Part shown: in pieces, positions 10,021-20,148 of the stretch
Numbering within the stretch: position 1 is the stretch's first letter
Layout: each line of letters starts with the position of its first letter
Assembly: GCA_029009055.1 (NCBI GenBank)
Contig: JAQXJR010000031.1
Span: 1 to 64,000, forward strand
Source: Eubacteriales bacterium
Lineage (GTDB): Bacteria; Bacillota; Clostridia; Peptostreptococcales; Anaerovoracaceae
Reading direction: 5' to 3'
Length of the DNA stretch: 64,000 nucleotides
Program-made: the position numbers and the translations under genes
Notes under the pieces: model-generated
What the model was told of the DNA's origin: nothing
The model's input: only the letters and a program-made list of their open reading frames with translations
Databases searched by the model: none

Positions 10021-11555
10021 GCTTCCTTCGCCTCGCTTTCCTCTGATTTCGCAACGTCCGCAGCAACTTCGCCAGATACAACGTCCTCAACAACTTCGCC
10101 AGACGCCGCAACTTCGGCATCCCCCGCCGGCGCAACTTCCTCAGTTGCAACAGCGCCATTCCCGGCTTCCGCCTTAATACGCTGAACGACCTCGTCATGG
10201 ACCCTAGCCGCCAGCTGGATCTTATCGGTTCCGTACATGATGAAGACTGTGTCGTTCTCCACCAGTTTCAATGCCTTCACGCCCTCGTCCGGGCTGGACA
10301 CGTATGTCACCTTCTCATCCGGGATCCCGGCCATGAGCAGCCTAAGCCTGTAGTCGTAAGCCCTCTCGCCGTAAACTATGATCTGCTTCACGCAGTCATC
10401 AGCCAAAAGCTCGAAATCCGCGTCATACAGCCAGCAGACATTCTCCGACCAGTGCTTAGCGTCGTCAGAGTTCGCGTTATAAAGCATGATTTCTTTATTC
10501 CCCGGCATGGATGTCATATACTCCAGACCGCGCGACGTGCCATAAGCGTTTCCGGCCTTGCAAAGCATATTTATCACTGCCTTATCTCCGACGTGTGTCT
10601 CGTTGAACCTGCTCTTCCTCAGGCCGACCAGGTCTATGAGCTTAGCCATGTCTTTCAGTGAATAGCCCAGCTGCAGCATGAGAGTCACGAAAGCGACCTC
10701 GTTATAGATATTGAAAAGAGAATCGTTGAACAACTTCAGCGTCATTTCGCTTTGCTGGCCGTTCCCCGTGACTTCGCCCGCTATGTGGAAATCCATCTGC
10801 ATCTTATCTATATCCACGTTCTCGGCGTAGAAATCGTAAGAAGGCGATGAGAAGCCGCATTCAGGGCAGAAAGCCCTGCCGATATTGCTGTATCTCATGT
10901 ATTCATGCTTCAGCAGGTGGTGGCACTTAGGGCAGATAGCCATGTCGTTTATCAGGTTAGTGCTCTCCTTCTTATCGCCAGGCATGTCCTTAATGCCGAA
11001 GTACACCCTGTCATTCCTCGGAGCCACAGCAGACGCGATCAGGTCGTCCGCGTTCACTATGAGCTTCGTCTTCTCAGGCATGTAAGCCGTTAAGATGCTG
11101 GAAATATATTCAGGATGTCCGTTCCTCATGATGGAGTCGCGTGACAGGTTCATGACCACCAGGTAATCCGGGTGCACGTATGGGTAGACCAGCCTGGCCG
11201 ACCTCTCGTCTATCTCCAGAACAGCTGTGTCGTAACGCTCGCGCCCGAATACGGATACACCGCTTATGAGGCATGTCGCTATACCCGTATTTATGTTAGA
11301 GCCGGCGCTGTTGCAAATGACTTTATTCCCGGTCTCTCTGAGGGCATCGGCTATGAGGTTCGTCGTAGTCGTCTTACCGTTAGTGCCCGTTACCGCTATT
11401 ATCCTCTTCGGCTTCTTCACGTAGCGGAGGAAGTCCGGACAGATCTTAAGCGCCACTATGCCCGGGAAATTCGTTCCGTTATGCCTGGTGACCTTAAGAG
11501 CCACCACGGAAAGTTTCGCGGCCAGAAGCGCCGCTCCATATCTGAGTTTTCCCAT
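10017..11555 (-). CDS. murT: Mur ligase family protein MurT, lipid II amidation
   Basis: AVTGTNGKTTTTNL, CPKCHHLLKHE...CPECGF zinc ribbon; overlaps gatD. Confidence 0.9.
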   Translation of the reverse strand: MGKLRYGAALLAAKLSVVALKVTRHNGTNFPGIVALKICPDFLRYVKKPKRIIAVTGTNGKTTTTNLIADALRETGNKVICNSAGSNINTGIATCLISGVSVFGRERYDTAVLEIDERSARLVYPYVHPDYLVVMNLSRDSIMRNGHPEYISSILTAYMPEKTKLIVNADDLIASAVAPRNDRVYFGIKDMPGDKKESTNLINDMAICPKCHHLLKHEYMRYSNIGRAFCPECGFSSPSYDFYAENVDIDKMQMDFHIAGEVTGNGQQSEMTLKLFNDSLFNIYNEVAFVTLMLQLGYSLKDMAKLIDLVGLRKSRFNETHVGDKAVINMLCKAGNAYGTSRGLEYMTSMPGNKEIMLYNANSDDAKHWSENVCWLYDADFELLADDCVKQIIVYGERAYDYRLRLLMAGIPDEKVTYVSSPDEGVKALKLVENDTVFIMYGTDKIQLAARVHDEVVQRIKAEAGNGAVATEEVAPAGDAEVAASGEVVEDVVSGEVAADVAKSEESEAKEA

Positions 11556-11644
11556 ATAATATATCTCCTGCCGGATGGCACCTACAGCATATCGCTTGGC
11601 TAGGTGGACCGCCCGATCGAACTCCGGACTGTAATTATCTCGCC

Positions 11645-12670
11645 TTATACTTGGAAGCTTGGAACTATCTCCTGGATCCTCGGAAGTATACCGATCCTGC
11701 TGTCGCTCTGGCCAGGCAGCTGCATGTAGTCGTAGGCTGAGAAGTTATTTCCCTCGATAATGACTGGCCCATCTTCTGTCACAGCGACGTCCCAGCCTAT
11801 GTATCTCACCTGAGGGACCACCATGGCAGCCTCCAGGATCATTTTCTTCGTTTCTTCCCAGTAAGGGACTGTTATGCCGATGACGTTCTTATGCGTTACC
11901 GGGTGCTCTGTGTAATAGATGTCGGCTATGGTCCTGCCTGAGTGGAACGGATAGTCGATTCTTCCCGTCTCAAGGTCTATAGGGGAATGCATGCCGAATA
12001 CGTCTATTATCCTCTTCCCGAGGCCGAATTTCTGAGCAGCGAAAAGCAGGTATGGCTTTCCGTCATCTCCGATGAGCGTTATCATTCTCATGGTGTTGAG
12101 AGCGTACGGGTTTATTTCCTTCAGGACATGGTGGTTCTCCACTACATCTTCCAGCACGCCGAAGCCCTTCTCCCTGACATACTTAACGAACTCGTCAGCA
12201 TCCTTAAACTTAGACATCTCTATGAGCTCAGCGCCTTCGCCGCAGGACAGGTTCAGCATCTTAGCGAACGTCTTATCGTGTGACTCGTAGTAGTTCCTAA
12301 TATCCTCATCTGTAGCGTTCACCACGTCCACGTAAGTCCTCTTCATGAACTTAGCGAACAGCTTATCAGACTCGTTCTTATTATCGAAAATATGGGTGAA
12401 TCTCTCGTCGTTCACCAGGTTTATGAACTTCTTATTGCGGAACCTGGTCATGTATGTGTCCCTGGTCTTATCGTCCAGTTCCCAGAAGTGGTACATGGTA
12501 TAGTCGTTATAGCCGCTGCCGAACTTCTTCATGCAGTGATACATGTCCCAGAAGAGCCAGAACTTACTCTTACCGGATGTCTCATGGATCTGCTCCAGCC
12601 TGTCGTTAAGGTTCTTCACCTTAGCGCCCTTCAGGACTCTCATTTTATATGACAAATTGCTTTCAGGCAT
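11645..12670 (-). CDS. Sugar-transfer-associated ATP-grasp family protein
   Basis: GWDVAVTEDGPVIIEGN ATP-grasp motif; YHCMKKFGSGYNDYTMYHFWELD. Confidence 0.75.
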   Translation of the reverse strand: MPESNLSYKMRVLKGAKVKNLNDRLEQIHETSGKSKFWLFWDMYHCMKKFGSGYNDYTMYHFWELDDKTRDTYMTRFRNKKFINLVNDERFTHIFDNKNESDKLFAKFMKRTYVDVVNATDEDIRNYYESHDKTFAKMLNLSCGEGAELIEMSKFKDADEFVKYVREKGFGVLEDVVENHHVLKEINPYALNTMRMITLIGDDGKPYLLFAAQKFGLGKRIIDVFGMHSPIDLETGRIDYPFHSGRTIADIYYTEHPVTHKNVIGITVPYWEETKKMILEAAMVVPQVRYIGWDVAVTEDGPVIIEGNNFSAYDYMQLPGQSDSRIGILPRIQEIVPSFQV

Positions 12671-12835
12671 TTCTATTCCTCCGAAAAATGTCTACGCGGC
12701 ATGGCTTAAAGCCCGCCTTATTAAAGCTAAGAAATCGTATTAAGCGCCCTCTCCGGGCGAATCAACAAATTTATATTATATATGATAACTGTTTACATTT
12801 CAATGATATGCGCCCCGCGGCCATGCGCGATATGA

Positions 12836-12884
12836 TTTCGCAAAGGGAACCCGGAGGGGAGTCCCACCGGGATGGCTTTGCTAG
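12836..12884. repeat. GCAAAG palindromic element
   Basis: tttcgcaaagggaacccgg...ccgggatggctttgctagc. Confidence 0.7.
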
Positions 12885-12899
12885 CGCCTGGGCCGCCCG

Positions 12900-14315
12900 C
12901 TAGGCTCCGTGTCTGAACTTAGGATCAGAGATCACCCTGGCGGTGAACAGTCCGACAGGCAGCATGAGCACTATCATGGCAGCCCTGATCAGCCAATCCG
13001 TGCCCGAAGTCGTCGCACCGACACCAAACTTATAAATAGCCGTGTACATATAAAGGCCCGGGACCATGATGACTATGGACGGGACCGTGATCGTAATGCG
13101 CGGGTAACCTGTCAATTTATTCACGGCTGACGCGAGTAGGCCGGCTGTCGTCGCCCCGATGAAAGCCGCGGCAGCTGCCGGTATCCCCGTGTAAGCCACG
13201 AGTTCCAGCCTGAGCGTGTTAGCTATCATACCGCAGAAACCGGCTGTGGCTGCCATTCTGGCAGGACTGTTGAACATCATGGAGAAGCCGAAGACGCCTA
13301 TGAAGCTGAACAGCAGAAGCAGCAAGCACTTCACGAACGGGTCAAGCAAAGGCGTTATGAGCGCTCCCGGCTCCAGCCTTACCAACATGGCGATAAGCCA
13401 ACCCATGCTTGTCGCTGTTATGATGATAGAAAGAGCGTAAGCCAGCCGCTCCAAGCCTGACCTCATGTCTTGCTTCGCTATATCCAGGCCGCTGGTTATA
13501 AGTGGGAAGCCCGGTATCACGAACAGCATGGAACCTATGTAGCCTGCCGCGTGCCCCTGGTTTACACCCAGCCAGGTCCTTAACGCCGTGAAAACAGCCA
13601 GGTAGGTCAGGCAGGCAGCTCCCACCCCTATAGCCACACAGGCCAGAAGCGTTATCTTACGCGACAGCAGCTTCAGCCGTGCTATATTTCCTATAAAAGC
13701 TCCCACTAAGGCGCCCAGCATCTCTACTATGCCGCCTCCCAGCAGGAACACGAAGGACATGCAGGCGAACCCCGAAGCCAGGCCGGCCTGGATGTGGGTG
13801 TAATTACCCTTCATATCGGCTATCTCATCCAGCTCCTCATGTGTCTCAGCCGCGGTCTCATGGCTGTGGACGTCCGCGAATTCGCTGACATAGCGTTCTA
13901 TAGCGTCCAGTTTATCCGTGTTCACGCCAGTCGCCGGCAGGGATAAAGCCTCCGCAAAGACCCTCTCCGGATCGTCCTTCTCGAAGCAGGTGTATTCCAG
14001 GCTCAGAAGCCCCACATCCGCCTCGCATATCAGACCCATCTGATCCGCCGCCGTGTTCATGGCTTCCTTCACCCGCCAGGCGCCAGTGCCGCAGGAAAGC
14101 ATGATCAATCCTATCCTTCCCGCTAGCTCCGCCCTGACCTTAAGAGACTCCTCGGACACCGGCCGCTCCCCCTTACCGGCGGCTTCATTCCAAGGCACTC
14201 TCATATGGTGAGGCACTTGTCCACAAGCGGCGAATGGCGATGTGGATAAAACGCCCGGCCTAGTATGGATCTCCTCGTTTTCCTTATTATCTCTATTATT
14301 TTCCTCTTTCGACAT
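12900..14315 (-). CDS. Threonine/serine exporter (ThrE) family membrane protein
   Basis: N-terminal ThrE-type domain plus about 10 TM helices (GAFIGNIARLK, PGFPLITSGLDIA, VPSIVIMVPGLYMY). Confidence 0.8.
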   Translation of the reverse strand: MSKEENNRDNKENEEIHTRPGVLSTSPFAACGQVPHHMRVPWNEAAGKGERPVSEESLKVRAELAGRIGLIMLSCGTGAWRVKEAMNTAADQMGLICEADVGLLSLEYTCFEKDDPERVFAEALSLPATGVNTDKLDAIERYVSEFADVHSHETAAETHEELDEIADMKGNYTHIQAGLASGFACMSFVFLLGGGIVEMLGALVGAFIGNIARLKLLSRKITLLACVAIGVGAACLTYLAVFTALRTWLGVNQGHAAGYIGSMLFVIPGFPLITSGLDIAKQDMRSGLERLAYALSIIITATSMGWLIAMLVRLEPGALITPLLDPFVKCLLLLLFSFIGVFGFSMMFNSPARMAATAGFCGMIANTLRLELVAYTGIPAAAAAFIGATTAGLLASAVNKLTGYPRITITVPSIVIMVPGLYMYTAIYKFGVGATTSGTDWLIRAAMIVLMLPVGLFTARVISDPKFRHGA

Positions 14316-14351
14316 ACCTCTTCCTTTTCGTACCTTATTAATATTTTATCT

Positions 14352-14450
14352 TATAGCAAAGCCGCTTCTCCTCTTTGTGGCCGGCCCGGATGGCTGGCTG
14401 CCGCAGGCTCTATGCCCGTAGGGATGCGGCGCGGAACGGCTTTGCTGGCT
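14352..14450. repeat. GCAAAG palindromic element
   Basis: ttatagcaaagccgcttctcc ... cggaacggctttgctggctat. Confidence 0.75.
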
Positions 14451-17112
14451 ATTCAGTCCTAAGAGCCGCCACAGGGTCCTTCCTCGCAGCCGCCTTAGAC
14501 GGGATGAAGCCGCCTATCAGGGTCAATACCACGCTCAGGACGACGAGCACGGCCGCGGCTCCGGCAGGCAGGCTGGCGTTAACGTCCGATGTTCCGATAG
14601 CGTTATGGAGTATGACGTTCCCCGGCACCAGGAGGGCCAGGGACACAGCTATACCAAGCAATCCGGACAGCAGACCTATTATGAATGTCTCAGCGTCGAA
14701 TATATGGGAGATGTTCCTCTTAGACGCGCCGAGTGCCCTGAGGATACCGATCTCCTTCGTTCTCTCCAGGACTGAAATATATGTGATGATGCCGATCATG
14801 ATGGACGAAACTATGAGCGACAGGGCCACGAAGGCTATGAGCACGTAGCTTATCACGTCTACCATCTTCGTCATGGAACTCATCATTATCTTAATATAAT
14901 CCGTGTAAGCGATCTGGTCATCCTCATCCACCGTCTTATTATAGTTCTTTATCGCCTTAGTCACGCCCTTCTTATCGTCGAAGCTGTCGACATAGATCTC
15001 TATCTGCGACGGGCTGGCTAGGTCCACGGCGCCCAGGGCTTCCAGGTTATCCTTATACGACGAGCTTACGCCTGAAAGGACCGATGAGCCGGATAGGGCC
15101 TGTGTCAGGGCGTCCCCAGCTTCCGACCTTTTACCGAACTTAAGGCCAGTCAAGACATTCGTCTTCTTATCCGCCTTCTGAGCCTTAACGACCGCGCTGT
15201 CATTCGATTTCTTTATGATTTTCTCCGTTAAGGCCTTCGTGTAGCCTATAGGCGTTTCTATGAGGCTGGCCGCGTCCTCCTCCGACTGAGGCTGGACTAT
15301 GGCAGTTATCTTAACTTTAATACCTTTTTGCAAAGCCAATTTCTTTATATTTCCGGCGTCGGTATCGGCGGCGTATATGGTGCTCGCTGCGCCTGACCCG
15401 GATGCCGCCTGGTCCGTGCTCGCGTTCGAAGCCGTGCTCCCGGCTCCCTGAGCGGCTGAGGAGCTAGAAGCCGTAAGAGCGGATGCATTGGCTCCTGAAG
15501 ACTGGTCCGCGTTACCGGAAGAGCCGGTAAGGCCGGCTAGGTCTGCCATGCTCGGAGCCGCAGCCTTCTTATAATACAAGGCCGCCGGTACCAGGTAGAA
15601 TTTCTTCCCCATAAGGTCGCTGTACTCGTAGCGGCTGGTCTTCACGGTCTTATTATTCGTATACCGCTTCTGGACCCGCTTATATGCCTTCTTCGTCATG
15701 AAGCCCAGGTCATACAGGGTCTGCACGGACACCTCGCCGGCGCTGTCAGCGACCAGGACCACTTCATTATATTTCTCAGGCCACTTACCCGACAGGAGCT
15801 TATAATTCTTCTTAACCGTCTGGCTGACCCGGGCGCTGTTCCCCTTAGAGCAAAGCATTTCCGAGAAGTCGTCCGGCTCGGATGATGACCCAGCGAACGG
15901 GTTCTTAATGCCCGTGGACGCGGCGTTCGTGTTCTGGAAAGTACCGTCCTTATTATATGTGTAGGCATCGTATTTCAGATCGTAGGAATAGTTTATGCCG
16001 TTCTCTCCTACATATTTATTTACTTCGCTCTTAGGGTCATCCAGGTACTTCTTGAATTTCTTCAGGTTGTTTTCCGTCGTGACGGCGAGACCCCGGGTGG
16101 ACGAGTATATGCCGCCCTTCTTCTTATTTTTATCCTGCGCGTTTCCGGCGGCAGCGTTATTCAATGCGCCGCTTAGATCCGTGTTCTCTGACTGTATGGT
16201 TATAGGGTAGCTGGCCATGGTCTTAGTCTGCAGGTCGTCTATATACTTATTCACGCCATTCGACAAGGCCAGGATCAGCGATATGCCGATTATACCTATG
16301 GATCCAGCCAATGCCGTCAGTATGGTGCGGGCCTTCTTAGTCCTCAGATTGCTGAAGCTTAAGGCCAGAGACGTCAGGAAATTCATCCGAGACTTCCCCA
16401 TATTCTTATGGACAGCAGGCGTCTCGTCTTCCTCAATATATGGGTTCGAATCTCCGACTATATGGCCATCCCTGATGTCTATGATCCTGTTGGCGTATGA
16501 GGCAGCCAGCTCCGGGTTATGGGTGACCATGACTACCAGCCGGTCTTCCGCAACTTCCTTCAGCAGGTCCATGACCTGGATCGATGTCGCCGAATCCAAC
16601 GCTCCTGTAGGCTCATCGGCCAGCAGGATCTCTGGATCATTCACCAGGGCTCTCGCTATAGCTACCCTCTGCATCTGGCCGCCGGAAAGCTGGTTAGGCC
16701 TCTTATGGATGTGGTCTGCCAGGCCCACATGTTCTAAAGCCTCTACCGCCCTCTTCCTCCTGTCGGCCTTACTGACACCGCTTATGGTCAAGGCCAGCTC
16801 TACATTAGCCAGGACATCCTGGTGGGGTATGAGGTTGTAGCTCTGGAATACGAAACCTATGGTATGGTTTCTGTATGAGTCCCAGTCCCTCTCCTTATAT
16901 TTCTTCGTTGATATCCCGTTTATCACTATGTCGCCTGAATCGTAATGGTCCAGACCGCCTATAACGTTAAGGAATGTAGTCTTACCCGATCCGCTCGGCC
17001 CGAGTACAGCCACGAACTCATTATCCCTTAAGTTCACGCTGACGTGATCCAGGGCCCTCTGTTCGAAGTCCCCCGTCTTATATGTCTTGCAAATATCTCT
17101 AATGCTCAGCAT
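14449..17112 (-). CDS. ABC transporter ATP-binding/permease fusion (MacB/FtsX-like)
   Basis: Walker A GPSGSGKTTF, LSGGQMQRVAIARAL, LLADEPTGALDS; FtsX permease C-terminus; Ser/Ala-rich extracytoplasmic linker. Confidence 0.92.
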   Translation of the reverse strand: MLSIRDICKTYKTGDFEQRALDHVSVNLRDNEFVAVLGPSGSGKTTFLNVIGGLDHYDSGDIVINGISTKKYKERDWDSYRNHTIGFVFQSYNLIPHQDVLANVELALTISGVSKADRRKRAVEALEHVGLADHIHKRPNQLSGGQMQRVAIARALVNDPEILLADEPTGALDSATSIQVMDLLKEVAEDRLVVMVTHNPELAASYANRIIDIRDGHIVGDSNPYIEEDETPAVHKNMGKSRMNFLTSLALSFSNLRTKKARTILTALAGSIGIIGISLILALSNGVNKYIDDLQTKTMASYPITIQSENTDLSGALNNAAAGNAQDKNKKKGGIYSSTRGLAVTTENNLKKFKKYLDDPKSEVNKYVGENGINYSYDLKYDAYTYNKDGTFQNTNAASTGIKNPFAGSSSEPDDFSEMLCSKGNSARVSQTVKKNYKLLSGKWPEKYNEVVLVADSAGEVSVQTLYDLGFMTKKAYKRVQKRYTNNKTVKTSRYEYSDLMGKKFYLVPAALYYKKAAAPSMADLAGLTGSSGNADQSSGANASALTASSSSAAQGAGSTASNASTDQAASGSGAASTIYAADTDAGNIKKLALQKGIKVKITAIVQPQSEEDAASLIETPIGYTKALTEKIIKKSNDSAVVKAQKADKKTNVLTGLKFGKRSEAGDALTQALSGSSVLSGVSSSYKDNLEALGAVDLASPSQIEIYVDSFDDKKGVTKAIKNYNKTVDEDDQIAYTDYIKIMMSSMTKMVDVISYVLIAFVALSLIVSSIMIGIITYISVLERTKEIGILRALGASKRNISHIFDAETFIIGLLSGLLGIAVSLALLVPGNVILHNAIGTSDVNASLPAGAAAVLVVLSVVLTLIGGFIPSKAAARKDPVAALRTE

Positions 17113-17875
17113 AGTGTCTCCTCCATCCTTGGGAAATACTTACAATTATTATATCAGAAGACGCCCGTTAAAACTATGTACGAGTCCCATGCACCCGTTT
17201 TCATACAACCACCTCTGTTAACATAAAAAACTGCCCCGGAATAAACCATAGAGCAGTTTGAACTGGTATTTATAAAAAAGGCAGCATTTTCCACTGCACC
17301 ACCTTGTCAACCCATGGATAGAACATGCGCGTCACATCGAAAATCATCTCTACCCACTAATGCGCTTATACACCAATAAAAAAGCCGCGGGTGGTTATTC
17401 CGCGGTTTCCGATGTCTCTTGTTTGGTTTGGTTTGGTTTTGGTGAACAAGATGTTATTCAACTTAGATCAACGGGGCTTTGTTGATCTGTATATAAGATA
17501 GCAAATGTAAATGCTGTTTGTGTAATACGAATGTGAAGATAGTTGACAATTAATGTGAAGAAATCTCCACATACAAATTCGTGATTTTGTTAAATTTTCC
17601 GCAATTAGCGAGCATTTTTCAACATTATTGTCGAAAACAACATGTTTTTTATTTTGTCCAAAGCGCGAAAACCGTTGAATTTCACAGTTTTTCGGCATTT
17701 GTTCCTGGGTGACAATTGTATTCTCTCACATACACAGTGTGCCCGTTTTAGTGACGCGCCACCATTTACTCCATGGGAAACGTATAAACCGTATTTCGCC
17801 ATCAGCCGCGGATCATATCAAAAAAAATGAAAAAGGAGGACATTAAGTCCCCCTCGCTCAGCTATATATAGTCGA

Positions 17876-18076
17876 TTATTTAAGGCCGTACTTCTGCTTA
17901 AACTTCTCAACACGTCCGCCACGGTGAGCGAACTTCTGCTGACCTGTAAAGAACGGATGACATTCAGAACAAACATCTAATCTCATTTCTGGCTTAGTTG
18001 ATCTAGTCATGAATGTGTTACCGCATGTGCAAGTTACTTTACAGTCCATATACTCAGGATGGATTCCTTTTTTCAT
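17876..18076 (-). CDS. rpmE: 50S ribosomal protein L31
   Basis: [22 protein letters not shown]...[14 protein letters not shown]. Confidence 0.97.
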   Translation of the reverse strand: MKKGIHPEYMDCKVTCTCGNTFMTRSTKPEMRLDVCSECHPFFTGQQKFAHRGGRVEKFKQKYGLK

Positions 18077-18231
18077 GCTTACCTACCTTCTTTCCAGCTC
18101 AGGCTCTCACCTCAGCGTAAAATTCTGTGTCACAACAGTTATTTAATCTTAACAGATAAAAAAAGCTCCGTCAAGCAGATTTCTCTGCCTGACGGAACTT
18201 TAAATGCTTTAAATTTCAACTACTCGAGCCA

Positions 18232-20136
18232 TTATTTACTGAGCAGGTTCGGCAGCCACATGCTGATTCCCGGAATGAATGTTACCAGCAGCAGCACCGC
18301 GATCATCAGTATCAGCATCGGTACGATGGCCTTAGAGATATCCTCCAGTCTCGAGTGGGAGATACCGGAAGCTACGAACAGGTTTACTCCTACAGGAGGT
18401 GTTATGAATCCGATAGCCAGGTTCACTACCATGATGACACCGAAGTGGATCGGGTCTACGCCGCACTGTACGGCGATAGGCAGGAGCAGCGGCGTCAGGA
18501 TAACGATAGCTGCCAGCGCCTCCATGAACATACCTACGATCAGCAGCAGGATATCTATCATCAGCATGATGATGATCTGGTTGTTAGAGATGCCCATGAT
18601 GAAGTTAGCTACCTGTGTCGGGATATTCTCCATAGTCAAGATATGACCGAATATGGTAGCCATAGCGATCAGCAGGATTATGACGCCTGATGTCGTGCAG
18701 GAGTCTACCAGAGCTCTCACGAAGTTCCTCTTAGTGATACCCTTATATAGGAATACGCCGACGATCAGTCCGTAGAGAGCTGCTATAGCGGCAGCTTCTG
18801 TAGGTGTCGTGAGACCTGAGTAGATGCCTCCCAGGATGATGATCGGCACCATGAGGGCCCATTTAGCGTCCCATGTAGCGTAGAGAGCGTCGTGCATGTA
18901 ATGCTCGCTCTTAACTCCATGCCAGCCGTGCTTCTTAGCCATGTAGTATGTGTAGAATATAAGCACGAGACCGATGAGGACACCAGGGGTGATACCACCC
19001 ATGAACAGGTCTCCTACGGAAGCGTTAGCCGCTACACCATAAACTACGAACGGGTTAGAAGGCGGAATCATAACGCCGATGGTTCCCGCGGCAGCTACGA
19101 GCGCCGCTGAGAAGTACTTATCATAGCCTCTTTCTACCATGGCCGGAATGGTCAGAGATCCAATGGCCGCTACAGTAGCAGGACCGGATCCGGACATAGC
19201 CGCGAACATCATGCAGGCTACTACTGTCGCCATTCCCAAACCGCCTGAGATCCTTCCCAGCCAGGAATCAGCCATCTTTATCAGTCTCTCGGAGAGGCCG
19301 CCCTCACCCATGAACGTTCCCGCTACGATGAAGAGCGGGATGCAGACTATAGTCGAGCTATCTATGGAGGTATATGCCTGTGTAGCTATATACGATATAG
19401 GCAGCGTGTTCGCGGCGAACATAGTTATAAGAGCCGCCATTCCCAGAGAAATAGCGATAGGAACTCCGATAGCGATCAATACTATGAAGTATCCGAACAT
19501 ATAGAACGCCGGAGTGAATGGTATCTTCAGCAAAGCCGGAGCTATTACCAGAACGCCTACGGCGAATCCTATGATGAGGTCCTTAGCGCTTGATTCCTTA
19601 TACAGCTTCACTATATCCTGAATCAGCCTGATTATGATAAGCGTGAAACCTATAGGCAGGATCATATACAGCAAAGCGTACGAGAGGTTCGTCGCCGTCG
19701 TGACCTGCGGGAACACTATCAGTGTGTGGATATGCTTAGTGCCGAAATACAGGATAGCCAGTCCGAAAATGAAGAAAAGGAAATCCGAAGCGGCCCAGAG
19801 CCTGTCCTGCCATCTCTTAGGTAGGTGATCCACTACAGCTGTTACCCTGATCATATCACGGCACTTTACGGAAATAGGAATAGCCAGGTATGTCATCCAT
19901 ATGAAGATGATACGGCTTATCTCCTCAGGCCATGACAGGTCTATGTTTATCTTCAGCAGTTTAACGATAACGTATCTTCCTATAGCCTGATAACTCAGAA
20001 TGAAGATAAGGGCGAGCATCAGGACGGTAAGGAATATCTTCTCGAAGTTCTTATCCAGCCAGTCCCAGACACCGTGAGATTTCCTCATTACCTCGAAATC
20101 TTCCTGGTTTCTGACAGCCTGTTCCTCAAAACTCAT
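18232..20136 (-). CDS. TRAP transporter fused permease (DctQ-DctM)
   Basis: N-terminal 4-TM DctQ domain and DctM large permease (SGSGPATVAAIGSLTIPAM, PPSNPFVVYG). Confidence 0.93.
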   Translation of the reverse strand: MSFEEQAVRNQEDFEVMRKSHGVWDWLDKNFEKIFLTVLMLALIFILSYQAIGRYVIVKLLKINIDLSWPEEISRIIFIWMTYLAIPISVKCRDMIRVTAVVDHLPKRWQDRLWAASDFLFFIFGLAILYFGTKHIHTLIVFPQVTTATNLSYALLYMILPIGFTLIIIRLIQDIVKLYKESSAKDLIIGFAVGVLVIAPALLKIPFTPAFYMFGYFIVLIAIGVPIAISLGMAALITMFAANTLPISYIATQAYTSIDSSTIVCIPLFIVAGTFMGEGGLSERLIKMADSWLGRISGGLGMATVVACMMFAAMSGSGPATVAAIGSLTIPAMVERGYDKYFSAALVAAAGTIGVMIPPSNPFVVYGVAANASVGDLFMGGITPGVLIGLVLIFYTYYMAKKHGWHGVKSEHYMHDALYATWDAKWALMVPIIILGGIYSGLTTPTEAAAIAALYGLIVGVFLYKGITKRNFVRALVDSCTTSGVIILLIAMATIFGHILTMENIPTQVANFIMGISNNQIIIMLMIDILLLIVGMFMEALAAIVILTPLLLPIAVQCGVDPIHFGVIMVVNLAIGFITPPVGVNLFVASGISHSRLEDISKAIVPMLILMIAVLLLVTFIPGISMWLPNLLSK

Positions 20137-20148
20137 CAGTAAACCTCC

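Noticed and set aside
17416-17445. ttggtttggtttggttttgg run as a mobile-element end or quadruplex
   Set aside because: Too short and low-complexity; no partner copy found nearby.
17500-17830. AT-rich stretch between the ABC transporter gene and rpmE as a prophage or island remnant
   Set aside because: No coding or repeat evidence beyond lower GC; short ORFs have no recognisable similarity.
18232-20136. DctQ-DctM fusion as a novelty
   Set aside because: Fused TRAP permeases are common.
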